A stretch of 64,000 bases of DNA. Source: Planctomycetota bacterium. GTDB taxonomy: Bacteria > Planctomycetota > UBA1135 > UBA2386. The notes below the pieces were generated by a model that was not told the DNA's origin, searched no databases, and saw only the letters and a program-made list of their open reading frames with translations. Where the stretch lies: positions 62,001 to 126,000 of the forward strand of contig JANQJF010000029.1 of the NCBI GenBank assembly GCA_028281765.1, written 5' to 3'. The translations under genes and the position numbers were made by a program. Below are positions 9,150-18,792 of this stretch, piece after piece. Numbering within the stretch: the first letter of the stretch is position 1; every line of letters starts with the position of its first letter.

Positions 9150-9473
9150 CTACGGTGCCACATGCACGTATTCGCGGAGGGCATCCACGGTGCCCGGACC
9201 GAGGCCGTCGACTTCGGCCAGTTCGTCGACCGTCCCGAACCAGCCGTGCCGCACGCGGTGCAGGACGATCGCTTCCGCACGCCCGCGACCGATCCCGGGC
9301 AGCAACGCCAGCACCGCGACCGGCGCCCGATTGACGTCGACCGTCACGGGCTCGGCGAACGGCCGAGGATCCGGATGCAGCCGATCGATGCCGTGCGCGA
9401 ACAAGCGCACGAGCTGGAACAGCGTCAGCCCGAGCCACAGCGTGACGAGTCGCCGACGCCGACTCTCGAGCAA
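9150..9473 (-). CDS. ComEA-like helix-hairpin-helix protein
   Basis: The clear part is one transmembrane helix (LVTLWLGLTLFQLVRLF) followed by a helix-hairpin-helix pair: TVDVNRAPVAVLALLPGIG and FGTVDELAEVDGLGPGTVD. This is the ComEA architecture, a membrane-anchored DNA-binding domain used in DNA uptake or other surface DNA contacts. The start is uncertain. The frame runs back to 9620 inside the upstream gene, but the first usable codon beyond that gene's stop (9485) is TTG at 9473, without a clear Shine-Dalgarno sequence. A CTG that overlaps the upstream stop is another option. No comEC or type IV pilus gene is in the window. Confidence 0.75.
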   Translation of the reverse strand: MLESRRRRLVTLWLGLTLFQLVRLFAHGIDRLHPDPRPFAEPVTVDVNRAPVAVLALLPGIGRGRAEAIVLHRVRHGWFGTVDELAEVDGLGPGTVDALREYVHVAP

Positions 9474-9484
9474 ACCGGGCGCAC

Positions 9485-10459
9485 TCAGAACAGCTGATCG
9501 AGCGCCGCGTGGAATCGCGCCGCGAAGCCCTGCTCGTCCGTCACCTTCCGCGGCGTGAACGACCCGAGCACCGCTCGCAGACGGTCGTGGATCAGGTAGA
9601 TCGACTGGGCTGTCGCGCACTGGGAATCACTGACGACGAGCGGCGGCTGCCCGAGTCGCCGCTGCGTGACGGCGGGATCCTCGAGCACCTCTCCCAGGTA
9701 GTGCAACTCGACGCCCGTGAAGCGACGGGAAACTTCCGCGAGTTTCTCGAACGTGGCATCCCCCTGTCCGCGCTCCGCGACGCGGTTGACCACGATCGAG
9801 AACGGCGAACGCTGGCACTGCGCCGACATGCACTTGATGACGGCGTAGGCATCGGTCAGAGCCGCGATCTCCGGCTGCGTCACGAGGACGACGTGATCGG
9901 CGCAGGACATCGGCAACACGGTCTGCGGAGAGATGCCCGCGCCGATGTCCAACAGCACGACGTCCTCGCCGCGCGCCAAGCCACCGAGTTCACTCCCGAG
10001 CACGGCGAGCTCGGTGCGGCTCAGGTTGGCCATCTGCTGGATGCCCGAACCGCCCGCGATCAGCCGCGGACCGAACTGCGTCTCGACGACCGCCTCTTCG
10101 AATCGCGCGCTTCCGCTGATGACGTGCATCAGCGTCTTTTCCGGCTTCACGCCCAGCAGCAGGTGATCGCAGGCGAGGCCGAAGTCGCAGTCGACGAGCG
10201 CGACGCGCGGCGGCTTCGGCGGGGCACCCCGTGATGCGAAGCGCGGGCCGTGATGCGCATGCTGCAGCGCCACGGCGAGACTGGTCGCCAGGAACGACTT
10301 GCCGGTGCCGCCCTTGCCGCTGGCGATCGCGATCGTCAGCGCCTCCTGGTGCTCAACTCGGGCGGCAGAGTCCTCGCGACGGGACAACCCGCCGAGCCAT
10401 TTTCCGAGGATGCGGTTCCGCCGGCGTTCCTCGCCGACGTCCCCGTTCCGCAGCACCAA
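9485..10459 (-). CDS. MinD/FlhG-family P-loop ATPase
   Basis: 324 residues. A deviant Walker A motif SGKGGTGKS occupies 47-55, VALVDCDFG (87-94) follows, and VVLLDIGAGIS is the Walker B region. The segment AGGSGIQQMANLS resembles the 'SGIQ.MA.L' stretch of FlhG (MinD2/YlxH), which counts flagella, so FlhG is the closest named relative I can offer. No flagellar gene is nearby. The start is TTG at 10459 or GTG at 10456; GGAGG is well placed for both. It follows the uncharacterised gene 10492-11490 by 32 bp and is probably in the same transcript. Confidence 0.8.
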   Translation of the reverse strand: MVLRNGDVGEERRRNRILGKWLGGLSRREDSAARVEHQEALTIAIASGKGGTGKSFLATSLAVALQHAHHGPRFASRGAPPKPPRVALVDCDFGLACDHLLLGVKPEKTLMHVISGSARFEEAVVETQFGPRLIAGGSGIQQMANLSRTELAVLGSELGGLARGEDVVLLDIGAGISPQTVLPMSCADHVVLVTQPEIAALTDAYAVIKCMSAQCQRSPFSIVVNRVAERGQGDATFEKLAEVSRRFTGVELHYLGEVLEDPAVTQRRLGQPPLVVSDSQCATAQSIYLIHDRLRAVLGSFTPRKVTDEQGFAARFHAALDQLF

Positions 10460-10491
10460 GTCAGTCCTCCACGTGCAATCTCAGACGATGA

Positions 10492-11490
10492 TCACGACTC
10501 CTTCGACTCCGAGCTGAGACCGCTGAACGCGTCAAACTCTTCCTGGGACACCTCGGTGTCACCCATCAGGGGAGCTCTCGGCAGTGGATGGAGCGCGTGA
10601 TCGATACGCAGTCGGTCGCGAGTGCGGGCAGCTTCTTCGGGAGATTCGATCTCCTCCTCGACGGACGGCGCATCGGCGAGGGCCGCCTCGAGGGCTTCTT
10701 GGCGTTGCTGCACGGCGCTCGGCCGTGAAATCTGTTCGAGGTAGTTCCGGACGATCGCGTCCGCGATCTGCCGCGAGTCGGTGCTGTTGACCGGCCGCGG
10801 CGTGTCGTCGGGTCCGATCCCGGAGATGAAGAGTCGATCGCCCGACACGAACAGCTCGGCGAGCAAGCCGTGCGTCGACACGAAGCGACGCGAGTAGCGA
10901 TCGCCCTGCACTTCGACGTTCGGGTCGATGCGGGAGACGAGGTCGATGATCTCGGCGCCGACGCGCTTGAGCTCTGCGTCGGCGACACCGGGCGGGACCG
11001 CGAGCGTATCGTGCCGCCGATCCGCGGCGCCGCCGAGGACCGGCGACATGCCGGCGTGCAGGTGCCCGTCGAGCACGAACGCCTCGCAACGGTAGATCGA
11101 CAGGTCTTCGAGCTGCATCGTGCGCAGCGTCTCGACGCAGGTCTCGCTGAATTCGAAACCGAGCACGACGACGCGCGGGGCCATCCCGCCGCGAATCTCC
11201 GCCTCGGGCAACGCGCCGAGCAGAAGCCGCTCGTTGCGCGCGATCCACTGCGTCGCACCGAACACTCGCAGTCCGACGTCGCGATCGCCGCCGTCGTCGT
11301 CGTCCGCGACGAGGAACACGAGGACCAAGCGTCCCGCCGTATCCCGCGCGATGGCGTCGACCACGATACCTTCGTCGACGATCAGCTCACGCTGAACCAA
11401 AGCAAACCCGCGCTCGATGCGCTCCGGCTCACTCTCGAGCAAGTCCCAGAGGCTCTCACGAGTCCTCGGAATGATCGGTGCTGAGATCAA
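10492..11490 (-). CDS. Uncharacterised cytoplasmic protein, possible nuclease-fold N-terminal domain
   Basis: Start TTG at 11490 is chosen because GGGAGG lies 4 bases upstream; a longer frame to 11553 has no such signal. The 332-residue product is soluble and acidic. The N-terminal part (about 15-70) reads as an alpha helix, then 'GIVVDAIARD..GRLVLVFLV'. This pattern of D, a strand and an acidic loop is seen in PD-(D/E)XK nuclease-like folds, but I cannot confirm the catalytic Lys. The C-terminal third is Glu/Pro-rich, ending SSESKES, and probably disordered. It is the first gene of the long minus-strand run and sits just before a MinD/FlhG-like ATPase. Confidence 0.65.
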   Translation of the reverse strand: MISAPIIPRTRESLWDLLESEPERIERGFALVQRELIVDEGIVVDAIARDTAGRLVLVFLVADDDDGGDRDVGLRVFGATQWIARNERLLLGALPEAEIRGGMAPRVVVLGFEFSETCVETLRTMQLEDLSIYRCEAFVLDGHLHAGMSPVLGGAADRRHDTLAVPPGVADAELKRVGAEIIDLVSRIDPNVEVQGDRYSRRFVSTHGLLAELFVSGDRLFISGIGPDDTPRPVNSTDSRQIADAIVRNYLEQISRPSAVQQRQEALEAALADAPSVEEEIESPEEAARTRDRLRIDHALHPLPRAPLMGDTEVSQEEFDAFSGLSSESKES

Positions 11491-11657
11491 TCTGCCTCCC
11501 AGGTGTTGTCCCACCCGCCCAGGTGGGGGCCGCGGCACGCGACCGATTGACAATTCTGACGCGAAGTGCCCGTCGAATGCAAGGACACGCTAGATCTTGT
11601 AGGTATCGCGCGCGGCCGTACGACGCGCGATTCGGGTATCTTACCCGCACAACCGCA

Positions 11658-13313
11658 GTGAGGAGCCCGCTGACAGCGATCGCGATCCCGTGGCTCTGCG
11701 CCGCCTCGGCCGCGCAGTCCCCGGACCCGGTGTACCCGGCCGAACTTCGCGCGATCGAACCGCTGGTCCCCGAGGCAGTTCGCAAACGTCCGCTCGTCGC
11801 GTTCCATACGGGACACGTCGTGCCGACGATCGGCACCGAGGTCGCGATCGGCTGGGTCCTCGAGGAGAGCGACACGGACGTGCGCCTCTTCGATCGCCTG
11901 ATGATCGAACGGCACCTCCGCCCGGGCGACGCGAACATGGCCGAGTGCGCCGCCGCGGGGCTCCAACCCGGCGAAACGCACGAGATCGAAATCGAGCCGA
12001 TCCTGCAGGCCTTGCGCCGCGGGCGCCCCGGGCCGCTCCATCTGCTGGACATCTGGAAGCTCGAGCCGGAGCTCGACGCCGTCACTTTGGCGTATCACTG
12101 CTGGCATCGCGGCGATCGCGTGTCGGCGAATCGACTCCTCGCGTGGGCGGACGAGAACTGGTCGCGACGATCGAACCGCCCGCTGCACGAGTCTCTGATC
12201 GAGTGCGCCACGCGACGACTCGAGTTCGTCGCGAGCTCCCTCGCGACCGCAGGCGCCGCGCATGCGGAGCTCGCTCAGATCTGGCGTGAGATCGCACGCC
12301 TACCCGGCAACACGAATCGCGCGCTCGCTGAACGCCTCACCGAGATCTACGAACTCATGGACGACCAGCCGGCGCCGCCGAGCGACTCGGAGGACCCCCG
12401 CCGCTGGATCGAGTCGCTCTGCGACATGCACGTGGCCGTGCCACGGACCGCGCCCTCGCCGATCCTCCTCCTGGAGAAGAAGGCCGACGCCCCCGAACCG
12501 ATCGAGAAGCTGCGCGCCCTGGGCTGGGCCGCGATCCCCGCTCTCGTCGAACACCTCGACGACATGCGCCCCACACGATCGTTCGCGTTCGGAGAACGAA
12601 AGGTCGCGAACGGGGACCACTTGTTGCGGGTCGCCGACTGCTGCGACGCCGTGCTGTTCACGATCACCGGCGCGCGCTTCCACGCCGACCGCCCCCCGTC
12701 GATCTTCCAGCGCGAACCCAGGCGCTGGACGGTCACGCGCGGCGCCGACGCCGTCGCCGCGAAGACGCGGGCCATCGTGTGGTGGAAGCGACTGGGCCAT
12801 CTCGACCACGAGCGCTTCCACGCCGTGTCGCTGAGCAGTCGCGCGCCGCGCCAGGTGATCTTCTCGGCCCTCGAGCTCCGCAACCGCCACCGCAATCCAG
12901 CCGGCCGCGCCGTACTCGCCCACATGGTGCGCGACTGGGACGCCGAGCGACACGAGCAGAACGACTGGTTTCCGACGTACGCGATCATGGTGCTCGCACA
13001 GTGGAAGGACGCGACGGCGGAGGACCACGTAGCCGAGTTCACGAAGCACGAGATGTCCGCCGTTCGCGCATGCGCGCTGCGCGCGGGCATGCGCTTCCGC
13101 ACGCGCGCGATGCTCGCCGCCTTGGTCCCCCACCTCGACGACGTGAGCAAGGGCATCTCGAAGGGAATGCGCGTCTGCGACGAGGCCGCGCACTCGATCG
13201 CGCGGATCGTCGAACTCGAGTTTCAGTACGGGTCCGAGCGAGAGCTGCAGGACCAGCTGATCGAAGACCTCCGCGAGTGGCTCGTCGAGAATCCGGAGTG
13301 GCAACCCCGCTGA
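11658..13313 (+). CDS. Secreted protein of unknown function, HEAT-like C-terminal half
   Basis: GTG at 11658 gives 551 residues with a signal peptide (VRSPLTAIAIPWLCAASAAQ). The frame extends further 5' but there the translation is not protein-like, and a signal peptide in the middle would make no sense. The exported part contains an alpha-helical region with WxW and Leu-rich helices. It includes 'EKLRALGWAAIPALVEHLDD' (HEAT-like), then an unusual 'GDHLLRVADCCDAVLFTITG' segment and further helices. Similar exported HEAT-type proteins are frequent in planctomycetes. No catalytic motif is evident. It is divergent from the 10492-11490 gene, with 167 bp between the start codons for promoters. Confidence 0.7.
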   Translation: MRSPLTAIAIPWLCAASAAQSPDPVYPAELRAIEPLVPEAVRKRPLVAFHTGHVVPTIGTEVAIGWVLEESDTDVRLFDRLMIERHLRPGDANMAECAAAGLQPGETHEIEIEPILQALRRGRPGPLHLLDIWKLEPELDAVTLAYHCWHRGDRVSANRLLAWADENWSRRSNRPLHESLIECATRRLEFVASSLATAGAAHAELAQIWREIARLPGNTNRALAERLTEIYELMDDQPAPPSDSEDPRRWIESLCDMHVAVPRTAPSPILLLEKKADAPEPIEKLRALGWAAIPALVEHLDDMRPTRSFAFGERKVANGDHLLRVADCCDAVLFTITGARFHADRPPSIFQREPRRWTVTRGADAVAAKTRAIVWWKRLGHLDHERFHAVSLSSRAPRQVIFSALELRNRHRNPAGRAVLAHMVRDWDAERHEQNDWFPTYAIMVLAQWKDATAEDHVAEFTKHEMSAVRACALRAGMRFRTRAMLAALVPHLDDVSKGISKGMRVCDEAAHSIARIVELEFQYGSERELQDQLIEDLREWLVENPEWQPR

Positions 13314-13329
13314 GCCCACGCGTTCACCC

Positions 13330-13350
13330 TCGATAAGTCATGCTTATCGA
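13330..13350. promoter_or_regulatory. Inverted repeat, 8-bp arms
   Basis: TCGATAAG and CTTATCGA flank the 5-base spacer TCATG. It lies 17 bp after the stop of the secreted-protein gene and about 80 bp before the start of the giant membrane-protein gene. It could be an operator half-site pair for the downstream gene or a weak 3' hairpin of the upstream one; the sequence alone does not decide. Confidence 0.35.
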
Positions 13351-13431
13351 CGCCTAATCTGTCAATCGCGCCATTCGCGGGAACGGGTTGGCTATCTTTA
13401 CTCTGTCGAGACCTGACTCGAGGAGCCTGCC

Positions 13432-16400
13432 ATGCCCGCGACTCTGTGCTACCACTGCGACGAGCGAACCCTGGGAGAGGAGCGGTGCCACCTGTGTGGC
13501 CGGATGTTCGATCGCAGCGTCGCGCAGCGGCTCGGGGCCGCGCGCCGCACGGCGAATCGCATCGAGCGTGAGCCCCTCCTCGACGAACCCCTCAAGCTCG
13601 AATTGATCGAGACGATCGACGCGCACGTGCGCAAGGTCAGCGTCGCGGCGATCGCCGCCGACGAAGAACGGGAACGCATCGCGAAAGTCGCGACGCTCGA
13701 ACCGGAACCCGAGCCCCCTGTCGCGGAGACGACGCCCGAACCGGTCGCGGCCACGCCCGCGTTTCCGGTCGCCGCGCCGACGCCTCCGCCTCCGTCTCCG
13801 GCGGCGAAACGAACCAAGCGTCGCAGCGAGCTCTGGTCCCGCCTCGGCCCGGCCTTCGCGGAGAACCTGCTGTTCACGCTGGCCGCGTTCCTCCTGGTCG
13901 GCGGCGCGGTCTACTTCGTGACGACGGCGTGGACGACGATGACCGGCACGACACGCCTGGTCGTCGTGTTCGGTGGCCTGCAGCTGTTCGGCGGCCTCCT
14001 GTTCGCGGCGGGCAAGGCCCTGAATCGCGGTGGCAGACTCGACGAGGTCGAGCGCACCCTGTCGGTGGTCACGACGCTGATGGTGCCGATCGCCGCACTC
14101 GTCGCCGGTCGACTGCTCGAAGCGTCGTGGCCGCTCGGCCTCCTCGCCGTCGCGGTCACGGGGGCGACCGGACTAGCCGTCGCGGGTGCGACCGCGCGCC
14201 AACAGCACCCCGGCATCTTGCGCGCGTTCCCCCGGTGGCTGCTCGGACTGTCGGCAGTCGGCGTCATCGCGCCGTGGCTGGCCGCGATCCCGCTGTGGTC
14301 CGCGGTGCTGACGACCGTGACGCTCGTCGCGGCCGGAGACGCGATCGCGCGCGGCATCCCGCACGCGCTGCCACGCAAGCCGACGTTCTGGATCGTCACG
14401 ATCGCGCTGCTCGGATTTACCGCACTCGCCGTGACGGCGGGCATCGCGCTCGACGCCGAAGGCGCGCCGATCCGGCGGCTGAGCATGGCTGGCGTCGTGC
14501 TCGCCGCGATCGGCTGGGCCGCGACGCGATTCGATGTCGCCCGTCACTCGGCGATTGGCCAGGCCGCAACCGGCCACGCGCTCGCGAGCGTGTGGATCGG
14601 CGCACTCGCGCTGTCGTTCACCGGTTGCGCGTTCGCCAGCGCAGAGCCCCGCATGCTCCTGCTGGCGACGGCGACGACCACAGCGACCGCATGGACCGCG
14701 GGCATCCGCCTCGGCCGCGTCGCGCTCTGGTGGCCCGGCCTGGTCGCGTCGAGCATCACGTACTTCCTGCTGCCGGCGCCGATCGAGGAGGTCGCGATGC
14801 AGGTGCGCACGTGGTTCGCCGGATCACTCGGCTACACGCCGGAAGCGCTGCCGATCTCGTTCTACGGCATCACGTTCTTGCCGTACACCGCCGCGCTCGC
14901 GCTGTTCGCAGCCGCGCTGCGCCGCCGCGGTCACGAGAAGTTCGCATCCGTCACGCTCGCTTGGACTCTGGCCGTCGCCGGGATCCTCGCCGTGATCTCG
15001 ATCACCGCGGGCGCCGACGCACGCGCGCCTGCGGCCGTGCTTGGCGCAGAAGGCCTGCTGCTCCTCGCGCTCGGCGCGTGGACACGGCGACAACGACTCG
15101 TGTTCACGGGGATGCTCGCGACGTACGGCGGGATGACGTTCGCGCTCGCGCACCTCGACTGGCCGGTCACGCACGCGATCCTCGTGCTCGCCACGGCGGG
15201 ACTCTGCGCGTTCGGAGTCGCGACTTGGCTCCAGCGAAGGGGCCCGACCGACGAGTTCTCGTCGCGTGCCTCGCACGCGATGATCGACGCGAGCGCGATC
15301 CTGACGGTCCTGCTTGGCGCGTTCGCGATCTCACCGAGCGTCGCCTGGTTCTCGACGAGCCCGGCCGTGGACGTGCTCGCCTACGCCACGCTGGCCACTC
15401 TACTCGCCGGCGTCGCGGCCGCGTATCGCGTCGCCTGGCTCGGCATCGGCGCGTGGTTCGTCGTCGGCATGTCGCTCCTGTCCTCCGCTCGCTGGTTCGG
15501 TGGCGAGGACGCGCCTGCAATGGCAATGCTGTTTGCGATCGCGAGTGCGGCACCGCTCGCGTTCGCGCGCTTCGCGACGTGGCGCCCCGCGATCCGACGC
15601 GAGGGGCTCATGCCGGCCACACAGTCGGTGGCCGTTCCGACGCTGTTCGGCGTGTTCGCGCTCCAGCTGTTTCTGGCGCCTGCCCTGTTCGCGCTCGGCG
15701 AGTCTTGGCCCGCGACGCCAGTCACGGTCGCGCTCGCGCTCATCGTGTCCGCGGCGGTGTCGGCGCTGGCGAGCCTCGCGACGCAGCTGCGCTTCGCGTC
15801 CGCGGTGTTCCCGGTCCAGCTCGCTGCCGCGGCCTTCGTCTCGTTTGCCGCCGCGGGCGTCGAGCCGGACGGATTCGCCGGCGCACTCGCGTTCGGCACG
15901 ACGGCGCTGCTCACGCTCGGGTTCCGCACGGCGATGCGACCGATCGACGAGGGCTTCCGCGCGCTCGAGGTCGCAGGCAGCGTCGCGCTCGGCATCGGCG
16001 TCGTCGCGGCCACGTGGATCGTCCTGGTGCGCATCGAGGCCGGCCCCGAGTGGCTGCCGCGTATGGACGGACTCGCGTTCTTGCTGACCGCCATCGCCAC
16101 GCTCGGATCGGGCGTGCTCGGCATCTTGACGGCGACGAACGCGCAACGCCCGCTCGCCGCGGGACTCGCCGCAGCCGCGATGCCGCTCGTCGCGATCGCG
16201 ACCTGCGACGCCCTGCAGCTCCGCGCTGCATGGTATCCGATCGCACTCGCGCTGACGGCACTCGGCGGTCGGTGGATCGGCGGACGCCCGGGCGCATCGA
16301 TCGCGGTGCTCAATCTCGGACTCGCTCTCGCCGCCGCGATCCTCGTCGCCGCGGTCGACCTCACGGGGGACGGCGTGCTGATCGCGACGTTCGCCGCGGT

Positions 16401-18174
16401 CGCGCTCGTCGGTCGCGTCTCGCTCGACGCGTTCCCGCAGTTCCGCTCGGTCGCCGTGCTGACAGGAGTCGGCGGCGCGCTGTGGTTCACTGCCGTCAAC
16501 CTGCCGCTCGGCATCGACGCCGGCTGGCTGCCCGCGGCCGCGCTCGGCTACGCGGCAGCCGCGATGTTCGCGCATCGTCTGCCGTGGCTCGGGGTCGAGG
16601 CGCGCGGACAGCGCTGGGTCACGCTACCGATCGGGATCGCCGGCATCGCGCTCGGCGCGCTGCACGCGGTCGCGACCGTGCTCTTGAGTGAATCACCGGT
16701 GGTCGAACACGCCGAGCGTTACGCGGCCGGTCTCGGCCTCGCCGCCTGGGGAATCGCTCGCGCATCGCACGTCACGGGGAACGCCCGGATCCAGTGGTCG
16801 GTCGCGTGCACGGCACTCGCCGTGTTCGCGCTGCCGTTCGCCAACCTGTGCCTGTCCGACCGGAGCGATTTGCCCGACCTCGAGATCGCGCTCCTCGCCG
16901 TCGCGACGCTCGCGTTCCGCCGGCCGAGGGCGATCCTGTTCGCCTACGCGCTCGTCGGCCTCTCGATCGCCCTGACCGACTTCGACGTCGCGCACCTGTC
17001 TACGCCGCTCGCGCTGACCGTGGCGACGGCCGTCCCGTTCGTGCTGCACGCACGGGGCCAGCGACACGTCGCGACGGCGGGCACACTGACGCTGCTCGGT
17101 GCGTTCGCGTGGGCGCTCTACGCGATGCCGTCCCCGATCCCCTCCGAGATCGAACCCTTCGCGATCCTCGCCCTCGTCGCGGCAGCGGTCTCGGTCGGCT
17201 GGCGCATCTCCGAACGAATGCTGGTCGGACCCGCCGCGCGCGCGGTCACGACGACGACGAGCGGACTCGCGCTTGCCTTGGCCGCGGGCCAAACGATCCT
17301 GGCCATGGGCACTGTCGCGGCCGCGGGCCCGGCGATCGCCGCGATCACGGCGGCCTCGCTCGTCGCCGCGATCCACATCGGACGCGCGATGCGCGAGCGC
17401 ACCGCGTGGCCGGTCTACGTCACGGTCCTGGCAGCGCTGACCGCGTACGCGTTCGGCGTGCTGCGCACTTCGTTCTTTACGGCGCTCGACGGCTACCACT
17501 TCCACGTCGTCATGCTGCTCGGCATCGGCATGCTCCTCGCGGCACGTGGCGCGCGCCCGTGGCTCGCGCGGCCGCTCGCGCACGCGGGCCTCGCCCTGCC
17601 GATCCCCGCGATCGCCGTCGTCGGGACGACGCCCTCGATCGACGGCGCGCTCGCGCTGCTCCTCGCGGCGACGACGTACGGCTACGCCGCGTTCACCTAC
17701 CGCCGCCGCATCCTCGCGTGGGGCGCTGCCGCCCTGCTGAACGCGTCGATCGTCTCGCTGTGGATGCACCACGGCCTGCTCGACCCCGCGCTCTACGGCG
17801 TCCCGATCGGCCTGACCCTCGCGATCGGCAGCGAGCTCGTGCGCCGGCCGCGCGAGCAGATCGTGCTCCGCGCGATCGGGTTCGTCACGCTCTACGGCTC
17901 GATCGCGGTCCAGGTCCTGCGTGTCGAAGAGCCGACGCACGCACTCGTCCTGTTCGCCGCGGGCCTCGTCGCGGTCGCGTTCGGGTTCTGGCGTCGCCGC
18001 AACGACTTCCTGCTGATCGGCACGGCCGCCGTCGTCGTCGACGTGATCGCCTACCTGGCGCGGCACGGACTCGAGCGGGACTTCATCGGCGCGGGCCTGC
18101 TGGTCGGTGCGGGCGCGATGGTCCTCGTCGCAGCCGTCACGTCGCGGCGAAGGCGACAGGAGCAGCAGGCCTGA
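13432..18174 (+). CDS. Giant multi-pass membrane protein with N-terminal zinc ribbon (SCO7613-like)
   Basis: A 1580-residue protein. The N terminus holds a rubredoxin-like CxxC...CxxC knuckle (Cys6, Cys9, Cys19, Cys22). Next is a Pro/Glu-rich linker (about 75-125), a short basic stretch (KRTKRRSE), and then an almost unbroken series of hydrophobic helices to residue 1570, several dozen in all. This layout resembles the large actinobacterial membrane proteins named after SCO7613; their function is unknown. GAGGAG 6 bases before ATG supports the start. The protein ends in a short Arg-rich tail, so the positive-inside rule would put the C terminus in the cytoplasm. It ends 22 bp from the convergent ruvC. 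Confidence 0.8.
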   Translation: MPATLCYHCDERTLGEERCHLCGRMFDRSVAQRLGAARRTANRIEREPLLDEPLKLELIETIDAHVRKVSVAAIAADEERERIAKVATLEPEPEPPVAETTPEPVAATPAFPVAAPTPPPPSPAAKRTKRRSELWSRLGPAFAENLLFTLAAFLLVGGAVYFVTTAWTTMTGTTRLVVVFGGLQLFGGLLFAAGKALNRGGRLDEVERTLSVVTTLMVPIAALVAGRLLEASWPLGLLAVAVTGATGLAVAGATARQQHPGILRAFPRWLLGLSAVGVIAPWLAAIPLWSAVLTTVTLVAAGDAIARGIPHALPRKPTFWIVTIALLGFTALAVTAGIALDAEGAPIRRLSMAGVVLAAIGWAATRFDVARHSAIGQAATGHALASVWIGALALSFTGCAFASAEPRMLLLATATTTATAWTAGIRLGRVALWWPGLVASSITYFLLPAPIEEVAMQVRTWFAGSLGYTPEALPISFYGITFLPYTAALALFAAALRRRGHEKFASVTLAWTLAVAGILAVISITAGADARAPAAVLGAEGLLLLALGAWTRRQRLVFTGMLATYGGMTFALAHLDWPVTHAILVLATAGLCAFGVATWLQRRGPTDEFSSRASHAMIDASAILTVLLGAFAISPSVAWFSTSPAVDVLAYATLATLLAGVAAAYRVAWLGIGAWFVVGMSLLSSARWFGGEDAPAMAMLFAIASAAPLAFARFATWRPAIRREGLMPATQSVAVPTLFGVFALQLFLAPALFALGESWPATPVTVALALIVSAAVSALASLATQLRFASAVFPVQLAAAAFVSFAAAGVEPDGFAGALAFGTTALLTLGFRTAMRPIDEGFRALEVAGSVALGIGVVAATWIVLVRIEAGPEWLPRMDGLAFLLTAIATLGSGVLGILTATNAQRPLAAGLAAAAMPLVAIATCDALQLRAAWYPIALALTALGGRWIGGRPGASIAVLNLGLALAAAILVAAVDLTGDGVLIATFAAVALVGRVSLDAFPQFRSVAVLTGVGGALWFTAVNLPLGIDAGWLPAAALGYAAAAMFAHRLPWLGVEARGQRWVTLPIGIAGIALGALHAVATVLLSESPVVEHAERYAAGLGLAAWGIARASHVTGNARIQWSVACTALAVFALPFANLCLSDRSDLPDLEIALLAVATLAFRRPRAILFAYALVGLSIALTDFDVAHLSTPLALTVATAVPFVLHARGQRHVATAGTLTLLGAFAWALYAMPSPIPSEIEPFAILALVAAAVSVGWRISERMLVGPAARAVTTTTSGLALALAAGQTILAMGTVAAAGPAIAAITAASLVAAIHIGRAMRERTAWPVYVTVLAALTAYAFGVLRTSFFTALDGYHFHVVMLLGIGMLLAARGARPWLARPLAHAGLALPIPAIAVVGTTPSIDGALALLLAATTYGYAAFTYRRRILAWGAAALLNASIVSLWMHHGLLDPALYGVPIGLTLAIGSELVRRPREQIVLRAIGFVTLYGSIAVQVLRVEEPTHALVLFAAGLVAVAFGFWRRRNDFLLIGTAAVVVDVIAYLARHGLERDFIGAGLLVGAGAMVLVAAVTSRRRRQEQQA

Positions 18175-18196
18175 TCGGCCCGCGGCGGCGCGTCGC

Positions 18197-18778
18197 TCAC
18201 AGCGTGAAGCCCCGCCGCTCCTCGACTCGGCACAGCGCGGTCGCGAGCGCGTCGCTGACGTCGCGCGGGCCCTCGATGGCGCGCAGTCCGAGCTGCTGCG
18301 CCGCGACCGCCGCGACGGTCTCCTTGTCCGCCCGGCCGGAGCCGGTGACCGAGCGCTTGATCCGCGCCGGCGGGTACTGGTGGATCTCGAGACCCGCACG
18401 GTGCGCGCCTGCGAGCACCACGCCGCGCGCCTCGCCGACCCGCAGCGCCGACTGCACGCTCTTGCCGAAGAACGCCTCCTCGAGCGCGAGTTCGGTCGGC
18501 TGCAGGCGCTCGAGCAGCTGGTCGAGTTCGACCCGCAACGTGTGCAGCCGCGCCGGGATCGCGCGCGTTCTGCCGAGCTTCAGCGCCCCCGCCTCGACGA
18601 GTGCACACGGACCGCCCCCGCCGCCGAGTCGTACGACGTTGCCCGCGCGCTGCGCGAGAGGAACCGAGGCCGCGGACGTCGAGACCCGCGCCCGCTCGCT
18701 GACCTCGACGCAGGCGAATCCGACGACCGTGGTTCCGGGATCGATTCCCAAGATCCTGACCACCGCCACGGCGTGCAT
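18197..18778 (-). CDS. ruvC: Crossover junction endodeoxyribonuclease RuvC
   Basis: From ATG at 18778 this is a 193-residue Holliday-junction resolvase. The catalytic acids sit in the expected places: ILGIDPGTTVVGFA (first Asp at 13), LALEEAFFGKS (second acidic pair), and DVSDALATALC (C-terminal Asp pair). VGEARGVVL and YPPARIKRSVTGSGRADKET are the conserved DNA-binding and dimer segments. It nicks four-way junctions moved by RuvAB, but ruvA and ruvB are not in the window. Codons upstream of 18778 are open but would run into ispD. The start codons of ruvC and ispD are only 14 bp apart, so their promoters must overlap the opposite gene. Confidence 0.94.
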   Translation of the reverse strand: MHAVAVVRILGIDPGTTVVGFACVEVSERARVSTSAASVPLAQRAGNVVRLGGGGGPCALVEAGALKLGRTRAIPARLHTLRVELDQLLERLQPTELALEEAFFGKSVQSALRVGEARGVVLAGAHRAGLEIHQYPPARIKRSVTGSGRADKETVAAVAAQQLGLRAIEGPRDVSDALATALCRVEERRGFTL

Positions 18779-18792
18779 GCTACGTTGCCGGC

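Noticed and set aside
16693..18399. A 568-codon antisense frame under the giant membrane-protein gene
   Set aside because: Almost entirely Arg, Asp, Glu and Gly, the usual reverse-strand shadow of a GC-rich membrane gene; it also overlaps ruvC in another frame.
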